NCBI GenBank assembly: GCA_963793105.1
Contig: CAWBZB010000004.1
Span: 930,001-994,000, forward strand
DNA: 64,000 nt
Reading direction: 5' to 3'
From: UBA10649 sp963793105
GTDB lineage: Bacteria > Actinomycetota > Actinomycetes > S36-B12
Position 1 is the stretch's first letter; each line of letters begins with the position of its first letter. Below, in pieces: positions 36,697-45,443 of the stretch. The position numbers were made by a program, and so were the translations under genes. A model generated the notes under the pieces. It was not told the origin of the DNA, searched no databases, and was given only the letters and a program-made list of their open reading frames with translations.

Positions 36697-36856
36697 GGGC
36701 CTACTCTGTCACGGAAGTGACGGAAGTGACTACTGTGACAAGCGAACCACACGGATGTAATTCGCCTCTCCAGCCTCTCACCCGGTCAGTATCCGCCGCC
36801 CGCGGACCCCATCAGGCGTGCTTCGGAGGCTGGAGCCGGCCAGATACGCTGCCCCG

Positions 36857-37606
36857 ATGACGCCGACGCCCAGCCCCCTCCTGCACAACCGCGACGGACA
36901 CCGGATCGAGCGCGTCCTGGCCGTGATGGCCCATCCGGATGACGTCGACTTCGGCGCCGGGGGCACCGTCCGAGCCTGGACCCAGGCTGGGGTGGAGGTG
37001 ACCTACTGCCTGATCACCAACGGCGACGCCGGCGGGTTCGATCCCACGGTCCCTAGGTCGGACATTCCGGGCATTCGCCAGGCCGAGCAGCGGGCCGCCG
37101 GGTCCGAGCTCGGCGTGTCCGACGTCCGCTTCCTGGGCTACCGCGACGGCGAGCTGGCCGTGAGCCACGAACTGCGCCGCGACATCAGCCGGGTGATCCG
37201 GCAGGTCCGCCCGGACCGCATGCTCATCCAGTCCCCCGACCGGAACTGGCGCCGTATCCAGGCCTCGCATCCGGACCATCTGGCGGCCGGCGACGCCGCC
37301 ATCCAGGCGGTCTACCCCGATGCCCGCAACCCCTTCGCGCACCCGAGCCTGCTGCTCGACGAGGGGCTGGAGGAGTGGGCCGTGCCCGAGGTGTGGGTCA
37401 TGGCCAGCCCCGCCCCGGACTACTGGAACGACATCACGGACCACTTCGAGGCCAAGATCGCGGCGCTGCGGGCGCACGCGAGCCAGACGTCGCACATGGA
37501 CGACCTCGTCGACCGCATCAGCGGGTGGGGGCGCATGCAGGCCACCGAGGGGGGCCTGACCGAGGGCCGGCTCGCCGAGGCCTTCATGGTGGTCAGCACC
37601 GCCTGA
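36857..37606 (+). CDS. PIG-L family deacetylase
   Basis: 249-aa zinc-dependent N-acetyl-sugar deacetylase of the LmbE/MshB superfamily. The metal and catalytic motif AHPDD lies at 25-29, with the third ligand in SHPDH. It lacks the length and motifs that would identify it as MshB or Mca, so the substrate is open. A TACGCT box lies 6 nt before ATG 36857, fitting a leaderless transcript; an in-frame ATG at 36818 is possible but has no better context. Confidence 0.82.
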   Translation: MTPTPSPLLHNRDGHRIERVLAVMAHPDDVDFGAGGTVRAWTQAGVEVTYCLITNGDAGGFDPTVPRSDIPGIRQAEQRAAGSELGVSDVRFLGYRDGELAVSHELRRDISRVIRQVRPDRMLIQSPDRNWRRIQASHPDHLAAGDAAIQAVYPDARNPFAHPSLLLDEGLEEWAVPEVWVMASPAPDYWNDITDHFEAKIAALRAHASQTSHMDDLVDRISGWGRMQATEGGLTEGRLAEAFMVVSTA

Positions 37607-37624
37607 CCCCCTCTTCCGCAGGGA

Positions 37625-37984
37625 CTACCAGAAGACGGCGATGACCACGTTCGCCAGCGTGAGCACACCGATCGCAGCCCACATCCCCACCTGGGGCGCC
37701 GGCCGCTTCTTGCCCAGGAAGGCGAGAACGGCGATCACGATGACAATGGCGAGCTTCACGCCGATCTTGGCGTTGTCGAGCTCCCCCTTCTCCTCGTCGC
37801 CGAGGAGGCCACCGGAGATCATCCCCACCATGATGAGTCCGGTCAGCAGCTGCGTGAGCGCTCCGTCCCACATCCAGCGGGTGACCGTTTTCTGCGGATC
37901 CCTGACCTGCACCAGGAAGGCGCCGAGCAGCAGGGCGAGGCCGACGAAGTGCAGGACGACGATCAGGTGGAACACGAACTCCAT
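37625..37984 (-). CDS. Small four-helix membrane protein, function unknown
   Basis: 119-aa protein with four hydrophobic segments (about 4-24, 42-62, 74-92, 98-118), a basic loop after the first and an acidic GDEEKGELDNAK loop between the second and third. ATG 37984 lies 2 nt after the guaA stop and has a GGGAG box inside the end of guaA, so it is probably translated from the guaA message. A GTG at 37996 would add four residues. I do not recognise the family. Confidence 0.6.
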   Translation of the reverse strand: MEFVFHLIVVLHFVGLALLLGAFLVQVRDPQKTVTRWMWDGALTQLLTGLIMVGMISGGLLGDEEKGELDNAKIGVKLAIVIVIAVLAFLGKKRPAPQVGMWAAIGVLTLANVVIAVFW

Positions 37985-37986
37985 GA

Positions 37987-39561
37987 CTACTCCCACTCAA
38001 TAGTGCCGGGCGGCTTGCTCGTGACATCGAGCGTCACACGGTTGATCTCCCGCACCTCGTTCGTGATGCGGGTCGAGATTCGAGCGATGACCTCGTAGGG
38101 CAGCCGCGACCAGTCCGCGGTCATGGCGTCCTCGCTGGACACCGGCCGCAGTACCACCGGGTGACCGTACGTCCGGCCGTCGCCCTGCACGCCGACCGAG
38201 CGCACGTCGGCCAGGAGCACGACCGGGAACTGCCAGACCTCGCGGTCGAGGCCGGCCGCCGTGAGCTCCTCCCGGGCGATCGCATCCGCCTCGCGGAGGA
38301 TGGCCAGGCGCTCCTCGTCCACCGCCCCGATGATGCGGATCGCCAGCCCGGGGCCGGGGAACGGGTGCCGCCAGACGATCTCCGCCGGCAGGCCGAGGTC
38401 GAGACCGACCTGCCGGACCTCGTCCTTGAACAGCGTTCGGAGCGGCTCGACCAGCGTGAACTCGAGGTCCTCGGGCAACCCACCCACGTTGTGGTGACTC
38501 TTGATGTTGGCCGTCCCCGTGCCGCCTCCGGACTCCACGACGTCGGGGTAGAGCGTGCCCTGGACCAGGAACTCCACCTTCTCCCCGTGCGCCCCCGCGT
38601 CGGCGATGATCGACCGCTCGGCGTCCTCGAACACGCGGATGAACTCGCGGCCGATGATCTTCCGCTTGGTCTCGGGATCGGAGACGCCGGCGAGGGCCGC
38701 GAGGAATCGCTCCCGCGCATCGACGACCACGAGCGTGATCCCGGTGGCGGCGACGTAGTCGCGCTCCACCTGCTCGGCCTCCCCCTTGCGCAGCAGCCCG
38801 TGGTCCACGAAGACGCAGGTCAACTGCTCACCCACCGCTCGCTGGACGAGCGCCGCGGCCACCGCCGAGTCCACGCCGCCCGAGAGCCCGCAGATCACCC
38901 GTGCCGAGCCGACCTGGTCGCGGATCCGGGCCACCTGCTCGTCGATGACGCTGGACATCGTCCACGACGGCCGGCAGCCGGCCACGTCGAAGAGGAAGTG
39001 CTCGAGAACCCGCTGGCCGTGCTCGCTGTGCAGGACCTCCGGGTGGAACTGCACCCCGGCGAGCCGTCGGTCGCGATCCTCGAAGGCGGCCACGGCGGCG
39101 CCGTCCGACTCGGCCGTCACCAGGAACCCTGCGGGCGCCTGCGCCACCGAGTCGCCGTGCGACATCCACACACTCTGCTGCATCGGCAGGCCGGCGAAGA
39201 GCGCCCCCGGCTCGGTCACCCGCAGGGCAGTCCCACCGAACTCGCTGAGTCCGGTGCGCTCCACCGTGCCCCCGAGGGCCCGGGCCATGGCCTGGAAGCC
39301 GTAGCAGATGCCGAACACCGGGACACCGGTCTCGAACAGCTCCGCGTCAAGGGCGGGCGCGCCGGGCTCGTAGACACTCGACGGTCCCCCGCTGAGGATC
39401 ACCGCCGCGGGTTGGCGAGCGGCGATCTCGGCCACCGGCATGGTGTGCGGGACGATCTCGGAGTACACGTGCGCCTCGCGCACGCGGCGGGCGATCAGCT
39501 GGGCGTACTGCGCGCCGAAGTCCACGACGAGCACCGCGCCGGTCGACAGGGGGTCGCTCAC
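37987..39561 (-). CDS. guaA: GMP synthase (glutamine-hydrolysing)
   Basis: 524-aa enzyme converting XMP to GMP. The class I glutamine amidotransferase domain has C86 in GICYG, H172 and E174 in FHPEV. The ATP-pyrophosphatase domain has the P-loop SGGVDS (226-231). The C-terminal dimerisation domain shows RHPFPGPGLAIRI and ends with the KPPGTIEWE motif usual in GuaA. The start is GTG 39561. It acts after the guaB2 IMPDH encoded at 45444. Confidence 0.97.
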   Translation of the reverse strand: MSDPLSTGAVLVVDFGAQYAQLIARRVREAHVYSEIVPHTMPVAEIAARQPAAVILSGGPSSVYEPGAPALDAELFETGVPVFGICYGFQAMARALGGTVERTGLSEFGGTALRVTEPGALFAGLPMQQSVWMSHGDSVAQAPAGFLVTAESDGAAVAAFEDRDRRLAGVQFHPEVLHSEHGQRVLEHFLFDVAGCRPSWTMSSVIDEQVARIRDQVGSARVICGLSGGVDSAVAAALVQRAVGEQLTCVFVDHGLLRKGEAEQVERDYVAATGITLVVVDARERFLAALAGVSDPETKRKIIGREFIRVFEDAERSIIADAGAHGEKVEFLVQGTLYPDVVESGGGTGTANIKSHHNVGGLPEDLEFTLVEPLRTLFKDEVRQVGLDLGLPAEIVWRHPFPGPGLAIRIIGAVDEERLAILREADAIAREELTAAGLDREVWQFPVVLLADVRSVGVQGDGRTYGHPVVLRPVSSEDAMTADWSRLPYEVIARISTRITNEVREINRVTLDVTSKPPGTIEWE

Positions 39562-39606
39562 CCGCCGAGCCTATCGGCCGCGATCCGGGCCGCGCGCAGC
39601 CGGAGA

Positions 39607-39894
39607 TCAGGCGGAGAACGCCCCCAGCATGACGAGCGCGGCCGTGAGGACGAGGTAGACCAGCAGGCCCGCCATGACGGTCGCCACCAGCCATCGGCGC
39701 GCCCGCCGCGAGTAGCGGGCGGCGTCGGCCGAACGGCCGTCCAGCACGGCCCGGTTGGTCCGCAGCCCGAAGTACAGGGCCACCAGCCCGAGCGGCAGGA
39801 AGCAGGCGACGGTCGCGACCAGGCTCCAGCCGAGAAACGCCCGCGGCGGCGTGGCAGCGGGCGCGGACTCAGGCGGCGGGGACGGATCTGGCAT
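39607..39894 (-). CDS. Small membrane protein with two helices (dispanin/CD225-like)
   Basis: 95-aa protein. A Pro/Ala-rich N-terminus is followed by a hydrophobic segment (about 21-43), a polar arginine-rich loop with RTNRAVLDGRSADAARYSRRARRW, and a second helix (about 69-92). This layout resembles the CD225/interferon-induced transmembrane family found in actinobacteria. A TAGTGT box lies 7 nt before ATG 39894, suggesting a leaderless transcript; GTG 39897 would add one residue. Function unknown. Confidence 0.6.
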   Translation of the reverse strand: MPDPSPPPESAPAATPPRAFLGWSLVATVACFLPLGLVALYFGLRTNRAVLDGRSADAARYSRRARRWLVATVMAGLLVYLVLTAALVMLGAFSA

Positions 39895-39967
39895 CACCCG
39901 AACACTAGCGGCCGATCACCTCGTGGCGCCTTCTGCAGAGGGTGGCCCCCTGCGGTAGCGTCCGCCC

Positions 39968-40159
39968 ATGGCCCTCTACACGTGCTCCACATGCGGAATG
40001 TCCGTCAACACCACCTGCGGCGCCTGCGGCGCAGACCTCGTGGACGCCTCGATCACCAAGGACGACGGCTCGTCGGTGGAGATCTCGCAGTGCCCCAACG
40101 GTCACGGCAAGATCAAGTCGCCGATGTGCTGCGGCAGCGACATGAGCTGCACGATCTAG
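39968..40159 (+). CDS. Small cysteine-rich zinc-ribbon protein
   Basis: 63-aa protein with paired cysteines CSTCG (C6, C9), CGACG (C17, C20), a CPNGHG segment and MCCGSDMSC near the end, enough for one or two zinc sites. ATG 39968 is preceded at 6 nt by TAGCGT, a leaderless-type promoter. It stands alone between convergent genes. Similar small ribbon proteins occur in actinobacteria with unknown function. Confidence 0.65.
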   Translation: MALYTCSTCGMSVNTTCGACGADLVDASITKDDGSSVEISQCPNGHGKIKSPMCCGSDMSCTI

Positions 40160-40160
40160 C

Positions 40161-40367
40161 TCACCCCGAGGGCGCCGGGGCCTTTCCGCCGCGCACCGGT
40201 GCCACGTAGGAGACGACGACTCCCAGGACCGCGCCGAGCAGGACGATGATGCCCAGCCACATCACCGTCATCGGAAGGATTCCGAAGACGAACAGCATGA
40301 TGGCGATGCCGGCGCCGAGGAACACCCCCGCGAAGAAGCCGAGGACCGGCCGACGAGTGGGTTTCAT
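40161..40367 (-). CDS. Small two-helix membrane protein
   Basis: 68-aa protein with two hydrophobic segments (about 8-28 and 34-55) and a positively charged N-terminus and C-terminus, so both ends likely face the cytoplasm. Its ATG overlaps the stop of the upstream secreted protein gene (ATGA), and the two are probably one unit. No family recognised. Confidence 0.55.
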   Translation of the reverse strand: MKPTRRPVLGFFAGVFLGAGIAIMLFVFGILPMTVMWLGIIVLLGAVLGVVVSYVAPVRGGKAPAPSG

Positions 40368-40969
40368 GACGTCGCTCCTCCTTGCGTGGTGGCACCGCCG
40401 ATGACGGTCGCCTTCGTGCCCATGAACACGCCGGCGAACATGGCCAGGCCGATCAGGACGAAGCCCGCCCCTGCGTAGAAGACCGGGGACGAGGTCGTCG
40501 AATCACCCGTTCCGGCGATGAATCCACTGCCGACGCACGAGCCGCCGTCCCCGCTCATCTCGCCGCTGACCGGGACCTTGGCCGAGGTCGACAGGACCCA
40601 TCGGACCGGTGCGGGCGCCGTCGAGACGTCCACCTCGCCGGCTGACATCGTGTCACCGGCGGGGTTGTCGATCGGTCCGCTCATGAAGGGCAGCCCCATC
40701 ACCGTGATCGACCACTCGCCGGAGGTGATCGCCTCGTCGATACTGCCCTCGTAGCTGACCGAACCGTCAGGGTCGATCACCAGCGGGTTGCCCTCCGTGC
40801 CGCCCTCACCCGGCGCGCTCGCCTGATCGAGTTCCTCGCCGGCCGCGGTCACGGACGTGGCGGACCCGGAGCAGCCGGTCGCGTCCGCCGCGAATGCCGC
40901 ACCCGCTGGCAGGCTGGTCAGCAGGACCGCTGTGGCGGCCCACGCCGAGATCTTGCTTCTGCGTCGCAT
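40364..40969 (-). CDS. Exported protein with C-terminal membrane anchor
   Basis: 201-aa protein with a clear signal peptide (MRRRSKISAWAATAVLLTSL, cleavage near AFA-AD), an acidic Ser/Gly-rich outside domain of about 130 residues with two cysteines (CSGSA and GGSCVGSG), and one C-terminal helix (about 164-186) with a short cytoplasmic tail. ATG 40969 has a GGGAGGA box. It is coupled to the small membrane protein that follows. Family not recognised. Confidence 0.6.
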   Translation of the reverse strand: MRRRSKISAWAATAVLLTSLPAGAAFAADATGCSGSATSVTAAGEELDQASAPGEGGTEGNPLVIDPDGSVSYEGSIDEAITSGEWSITVMGLPFMSGPIDNPAGDTMSAGEVDVSTAPAPVRWVLSTSAKVPVSGEMSGDGGSCVGSGFIAGTGDSTTSSPVFYAGAGFVLIGLAMFAGVFMGTKATVIGGATTQGGATS

Positions 40970-41081
40970 CTGTCCTCCCTCTGGATCCCGCGCCTAGGGC
41001 GGCAGGGCTCTCAACCAGAGTAGGCAGTCACCAGAACAGGTGTCGACCGCAGGAATCCCTGCGTCGCTCGATCGCGACGGC

Positions 41082-42776
41082 TCAGGTCACTTCGACGATC
41101 GGCAGACGCAGGGCGCCCGGCGCGGTCTCCGGTACCCGGGGACTCCTCGGCGCCACCGGGGGCACCCGCCGGTACTCCGAGCCCATGGGCGGGCGACGAT
41201 CCGCCTCCCCCTTGTTCGGCCACAGCGCCATCGCCCGTTCGGCCTGGGCCGTGATCGTCAGCGAGGGATTCACGCCGAGGTTGGCCGTGATGGCCGCTCC
41301 GTCCACGATGTGCACGCCGGGGTAGCCGTAGACGCGGTGGTACGGGTCGATCACCCCGGAATGCTCGTCGGCCCCGATCGGGCAGCCGCCGACGAAGTGA
41401 GCGGTGACCGCGGCATCGAAGTTCTCGAACCAACTGCCGACCGGGATCCCGCCGATGCGGCGCGCCAGCCGGCGCACGACATCGTGGGCGATCGGGATGT
41501 AGGTCGGGGCAGGGCTCGACTCATGCTGCCGGGTCGTCAGGTGCCAGCCCAGTCGGCCGCGCCGGCCCGCCACCGTGAGCGAGTTGTCGACCGTCTGCAT
41601 GACCAGGGCGATCACCGAACGTTCGCTCCAGCGGCGGACGTCCATCACCCGCAGGGCGGTCCCCGGGTCGCGGACCACGTCGGACGCGAAGGAGCGCCAT
41701 CGGGGCAGGCCCGTTCGAGGACCGCTGAGGATGGACTGCAGCAGTCCCATCGAGTTCGAGCCCTTGCCGTATCGCACCGGCTCAACGTGCGTGTCCGGTT
41801 CCGGGTAGAAGCTCGACGTGATGGCCACCCCCCGGGTGAAGTCCGTCGCGGACGTCGCCGCGACGGCGCCCAGGATCGCCTCGGAGTTCGTGCGGGACAG
41901 TCGGCCGAGCATCCTGCTCAGGCGTGGCATCCTGCCGTCGTCCTTCATGCGGTGCAGCAGCTTCTGGGTGTTGTAGGTGCCCGCGGCCACGACCACCTGC
42001 TCGGCGCTGAGCGTGCGCACGCGGGGTCGGCCGAGTGCTCCGGTGCGCACGGTGTCGACCGTGTAGCCGCCGCCTTCGCGCTCGGAGAGGCCGGTGACCG
42101 TCGTCATGGGGTACACGCGGGCACCCGCGCCCTCTGCGAGCGCGAGGTAGTTCTTGGGCAGCGTGTTCTTCGCGTTGTAGCGGCAGCCCGTCATGCACTC
42201 ACCGCATTCGATGCATCCCGTGCGTTCGGGACCCTCCCCGCCGAAGAACGGGTCGGGCCTCGTGACACCGGGACCGTCGCCGAAGTAGACGCCCACCGGC
42301 GTGAGTCGGAAGGTGTGCCCCACGCCCATCTCGTCCGCCACCGCCTTCATGACCTCATCGCTGGGCGTCATGGTCGGGTTGTCCACCACGCCGAGCATGC
42401 GGGCGGCCTGGTCGTAGTACGGGGTGAGCTCGTCCGCCCAGTCCGTGATCTCGCGCCACTGCGGATCCTCGAAGTACGGCTTGCCCGGGACATAGAGCGT
42501 GTTCGCATAGACCAGCGATCCGCCGCCGACCCCCGCCCCGGCCAGCACCACGACGTCACGGAGGATGTGGATCCGCTGCAGGCCCGTCAGTCCGAGCTTC
42601 GGCGCCCACAGGAAGTCCTTCAGCCGCCAGGAGGTGGTCGGGTACGTCTCCTCGGTGAAGCGGCGCCCCGCCTCGAGCACGCCGACCCGATATCCCTTCT
42701 CGGCGAGCCGCAGGGCAGCCACCGACCCGCCGAATCCCGAGCCGATGACGAGGACGTCGAAGTCGAAGTGCGGCAC
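41082..42776 (-). CDS. GMC oxidoreductase, cholesterol-oxidase-like
   Basis: 564-aa FAD enzyme of the GMC family, equivalent in position and form to ChoD next to guaB3 in mycobacteria. The FAD-binding GSGFGGSVAALRLAEKG starts at residue 12; AGVGGGSLVYANTL and the C-terminal VDGAAITANLGVNPSLTI are present. A CX2CX2CX3C motif lies at C188, C191, C194 and C198 (CIECGECMTGC). Such enzymes oxidise sterol or other hydroxyls; sterol activity is not shown. GTG 42776 starts just before the first strand; it lies 8 nt after the aldehyde dehydrogenase stop, so the two likely act in turn on an alcohol and its aldehyde. Confidence 0.85.
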   Translation of the reverse strand: MPHFDFDVLVIGSGFGGSVAALRLAEKGYRVGVLEAGRRFTEETYPTTSWRLKDFLWAPKLGLTGLQRIHILRDVVVLAGAGVGGGSLVYANTLYVPGKPYFEDPQWREITDWADELTPYYDQAARMLGVVDNPTMTPSDEVMKAVADEMGVGHTFRLTPVGVYFGDGPGVTRPDPFFGGEGPERTGCIECGECMTGCRYNAKNTLPKNYLALAEGAGARVYPMTTVTGLSEREGGGYTVDTVRTGALGRPRVRTLSAEQVVVAAGTYNTQKLLHRMKDDGRMPRLSRMLGRLSRTNSEAILGAVAATSATDFTRGVAITSSFYPEPDTHVEPVRYGKGSNSMGLLQSILSGPRTGLPRWRSFASDVVRDPGTALRVMDVRRWSERSVIALVMQTVDNSLTVAGRRGRLGWHLTTRQHESSPAPTYIPIAHDVVRRLARRIGGIPVGSWFENFDAAVTAHFVGGCPIGADEHSGVIDPYHRVYGYPGVHIVDGAAITANLGVNPSLTITAQAERAMALWPNKGEADRRPPMGSEYRRVPPVAPRSPRVPETAPGALRLPIVEVT

Positions 42777-42784
42777 GCGGGAAC

Positions 42785-44329
42785 CTACTTCAGCCCGATC
42801 TTCTTGAACAGGCTGAACGTGGCGGCCATCGTGTTCATCCACCGTTCGTCGCTCCAGCCGGGCGGCGCCCCGAAGCCCAGGATGCGCTGCACGGCTACGG
42901 TCTGCGACTCCGTGTACTTCAGCAGTCCCTCGTCGCCGTGGCGACGGCCCAGGCCCGAGTCGCCCATGCCGCCCATCGGCGCGCGGGTGCTCCCCCATGT
43001 CGGGCCGTACCCCTCGTTGACGTTGACGGTGCCTGCGCGCAGCTCGCGCGCGATGGTGCGCCCGACCTTCTTGTCACGAGTGACCACGGCGGCGTTGAGC
43101 CCGTAGACCGTGTCGTTGGCCAGCCGCACGGCCTCCTCGTCGGAGTTCACGGGATACAGCGCAACGACGGGCCCGAAGGTCTCCTCGTCGCACAGGATCA
43201 TGCCCTCCGAGACGCCCTCCAGGACCGTGGGATCGAAGAAGTTCGGACCGATGTCCGGTCGGGGTCCGCCGCCGGCCAGCACGCGTGCCCCGCGCGCCAC
43301 GGCGTCGTCCACGTGCTTCTGCACCCGGGTGAGCTGGCGTCCGGAGATCAGGGACCCCATGTCGCCCGTCCATCCGATCGATGCGGCCATGGTCATCCCG
43401 CGTACGCGCGCGGCGAAGGCCTCCGCGAACGCCCCGTAGACGTCGGCATGGATGTAGATGCGCTCCATGGAGATGCACAGCTGGCCGGCGTTGGCGAAGC
43501 ACGCCCGGGCCGCGATGTCCGCCGCGCGGGTCATGTCGGCATCGGCGCGCACGATCATGGCGTTCTTGCCGCCGAGCTCCAGGGAGCAGCCGATCAGCCG
43601 CTCACCGCACCGTGCGGCGACCTCGCGCCCCACTCGGGTCGATCCGGTGAACATGATGTAGTCGACGCGGTCGATGACGAGCGGCCCGACGACCGGACCG
43701 TCGCCGGTGACCACGCGGATGACATCGGCCGGGACTCCGGCCCGGATCAGGAGGTCGACGGCCCACAGGGCGGTGACCGACGTCTGGACATCCGGCTTGA
43801 CCAGGGCGGCATTGCCCGCGAGGAGCGCCGGGATGGCGTCTGAGACGGCCAGCGTCAGCGGGTAGTTCCACGGGGTGAGGAAGCCCACCACGCCGCGGGG
43901 CTGCTGGAACTCGGTCACGCCGACCGCACCCGGGAAGATGCCGCGGTGACGCCGCGGACGCAGCAGCCGGGCGGCATCTCGCGCGTAGTGACGGGCGGTG
44001 ATGCAGACGTCGAGCAGCTCCTCCATCGCGTCGCGGCGGGCCTTGCCCGTCTCCCACTGCACGAGGTCGAGGCCCTCGTCGCGATGCTCCAGGAGCAGAT
44101 CGTGGAAGCGGAGCATGATCCGGGCCCGCTCCTGAAGCGGTCGACGGGACCAGGCCCGCTGCCCCCGTCGCAGAGTCGCGACCGCGTCGTCGACGTCGGC
44201 CTCGGATGCCAGCCGGAGCTCGTAGATCTGCTCCCCGGTGAACGGCGCGTGCACAGGCCAGGACGGCGCCGAATCGCTGACATTCGCGAGCGACAGCAGC
44301 CGCGAGACCAGAGCCGGGGTGGGCGTCAC
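42785..44329 (-). CDS. NAD(P)-dependent aldehyde dehydrogenase (succinate-semialdehyde dehydrogenase-like)
   Basis: 514-aa aldehyde dehydrogenase with the catalytic cysteine C285 in GQLCISMER, the general base E251 in LELGGKN and N155 in TPWNYP. The NAD-binding FTGSTRVGREVA loop and C-terminal APMGGMGDSGLGRRHG block fit the GabD2/SSADH-like group. GTG 44329 overlaps the guaB3 stop (GTGA), so it is in the guaB2-guaB3 operon. The true substrate is unknown. Confidence 0.9.
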   Translation of the reverse strand: MTPTPALVSRLLSLANVSDSAPSWPVHAPFTGEQIYELRLASEADVDDAVATLRRGQRAWSRRPLQERARIMLRFHDLLLEHRDEGLDLVQWETGKARRDAMEELLDVCITARHYARDAARLLRPRRHRGIFPGAVGVTEFQQPRGVVGFLTPWNYPLTLAVSDAIPALLAGNAALVKPDVQTSVTALWAVDLLIRAGVPADVIRVVTGDGPVVGPLVIDRVDYIMFTGSTRVGREVAARCGERLIGCSLELGGKNAMIVRADADMTRAADIAARACFANAGQLCISMERIYIHADVYGAFAEAFAARVRGMTMAASIGWTGDMGSLISGRQLTRVQKHVDDAVARGARVLAGGGPRPDIGPNFFDPTVLEGVSEGMILCDEETFGPVVALYPVNSDEEAVRLANDTVYGLNAAVVTRDKKVGRTIARELRAGTVNVNEGYGPTWGSTRAPMGGMGDSGLGRRHGDEGLLKYTESQTVAVQRILGFGAPPGWSDERWMNTMAATFSLFKKIGLK

Positions 44330-45438
44330 GCGGTGACCACCATCTCGACCCGCTGGAACTCCTTCATGTCGCTGTAGCCGGTGGTGGCCATCGCCTTGCG
44401 CAGCGCCCCCACGACGTTCATCGACCCGTCCGCACTCTTCGAGGGACCGTGCAGCACCTCGGCCAAGGTGCCCGCGGGCTGCATGAAGTGCCGCTCGCCG
44501 CGCGGAAGGTGCGGATGCCAGGCCTCCGACCCCCAGTGCGCCCCGCGCCCGGGAGCGTCCGTCGCCCGGGCCAGGATCGAGCCCACCATCGCTGCGTCGG
44601 CCCCGCAGGCGAAGGCCTTGACCACGTCGCCACTGCGCCCCATGGATCCGTCGGCGATGACGTGCACGTAGCGGCCGCCGGACTCGTCGAGGTAGTCCCG
44701 ACGGGCCGCGGCGACGTCGGCGATCGCACTGGCCATCGGCACCCGCACGCCCATGACGTCCGCCGTGGTGTGCGATGCGCCACCTCCGAAGCCGACGAGG
44801 ACTCCGGCCGCACCCGTGCGCATGAGGTGCAGGGCCGCCTGGTGCGTGGCGCACCCGCCGACGATGACCGGCGCGTCGAGCTCGTGGATGAATCGCTTCA
44901 GGTTGAGGGGCTCGCCCTCGGAGGACACGTGCTCGGCAGAGACCGTGGTCCCGCGGATGACGACGATGTCGGCGCCGCTCTGCGAGGCGACGGGCGCAAG
45001 CCGGGCCGCGCCCTGGGGAGAGGTGGCGACAGCGACGGTGACGCCCGCGTCCTTGAGCTCCGCGATCCGCGCGATGACCAGACCGGTGTCGACCGGCTTG
45101 GCGGCGTAGAGCTCCTGCATTCGCGGGGTCACGACGGCGGGGTCCAGCTGCGAGATCTCCTCCAGCAGGGGTGCGGCATTCTCGTAGCGGCCCCACAGGC
45201 CCTCGAGGTTGAGGACGGCGAGCAACCCCAGCGCCGACAGGGTCGCGGCCGACTCCGGCGAGACCACGGAGTCCATGGGCGCGGCGATCAGGGGTGTGTC
45301 GAACCGGTAGGCGTCGATGGTCCACGCCGTCGAGACGGCCTCCGGGTCACGCGTGCGCCGACTGGGTGCGATCGCCACCTCGTCGAGGGAGTAGCCGCGG
45401 CGAGCGCGCTTGGCACCGCCGATCTGGATGTCGGTCAC
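44326..45438 (-). CDS. guaB3: GuaB3 family IMP dehydrogenase-related protein
   Basis: 370-aa TIM-barrel protein of the actinobacterial GuaB3 family. It has the IMPDH/GMPR core (DEVAIAPSRRTRD, LIAAPMDSVVSPE, IADGSMGRSGDVVKAFACGADAAMVGSILA) but no CBS domains and no IMPDH-type GSICTT loop: the corresponding place reads GGGASHTT, without the catalytic cysteine. The biochemical role of GuaB3 is debated, with GMP reductase activity reported for some relatives. The start is GTG 45438, 5 nt after the guaB2 stop. Confidence 0.9.
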   Translation of the reverse strand: MTDIQIGGAKRARRGYSLDEVAIAPSRRTRDPEAVSTAWTIDAYRFDTPLIAAPMDSVVSPESAATLSALGLLAVLNLEGLWGRYENAAPLLEEISQLDPAVVTPRMQELYAAKPVDTGLVIARIAELKDAGVTVAVATSPQGAARLAPVASQSGADIVVIRGTTVSAEHVSSEGEPLNLKRFIHELDAPVIVGGCATHQAALHLMRTGAAGVLVGFGGGASHTTADVMGVRVPMASAIADVAAARRDYLDESGGRYVHVIADGSMGRSGDVVKAFACGADAAMVGSILARATDAPGRGAHWGSEAWHPHLPRGERHFMQPAGTLAEVLHGPSKSADGSMNVVGALRKAMATTGYSDMKEFQRVEMVVTA

Positions 45439-45443
45439 GCGAT

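Noticed and set aside
41040..43106. 688-aa plus-strand open frame antisense to the GMC oxidase
   Set aside because: Low-complexity antisense frame without motifs; the minus strand encodes clear FAD and substrate motifs.
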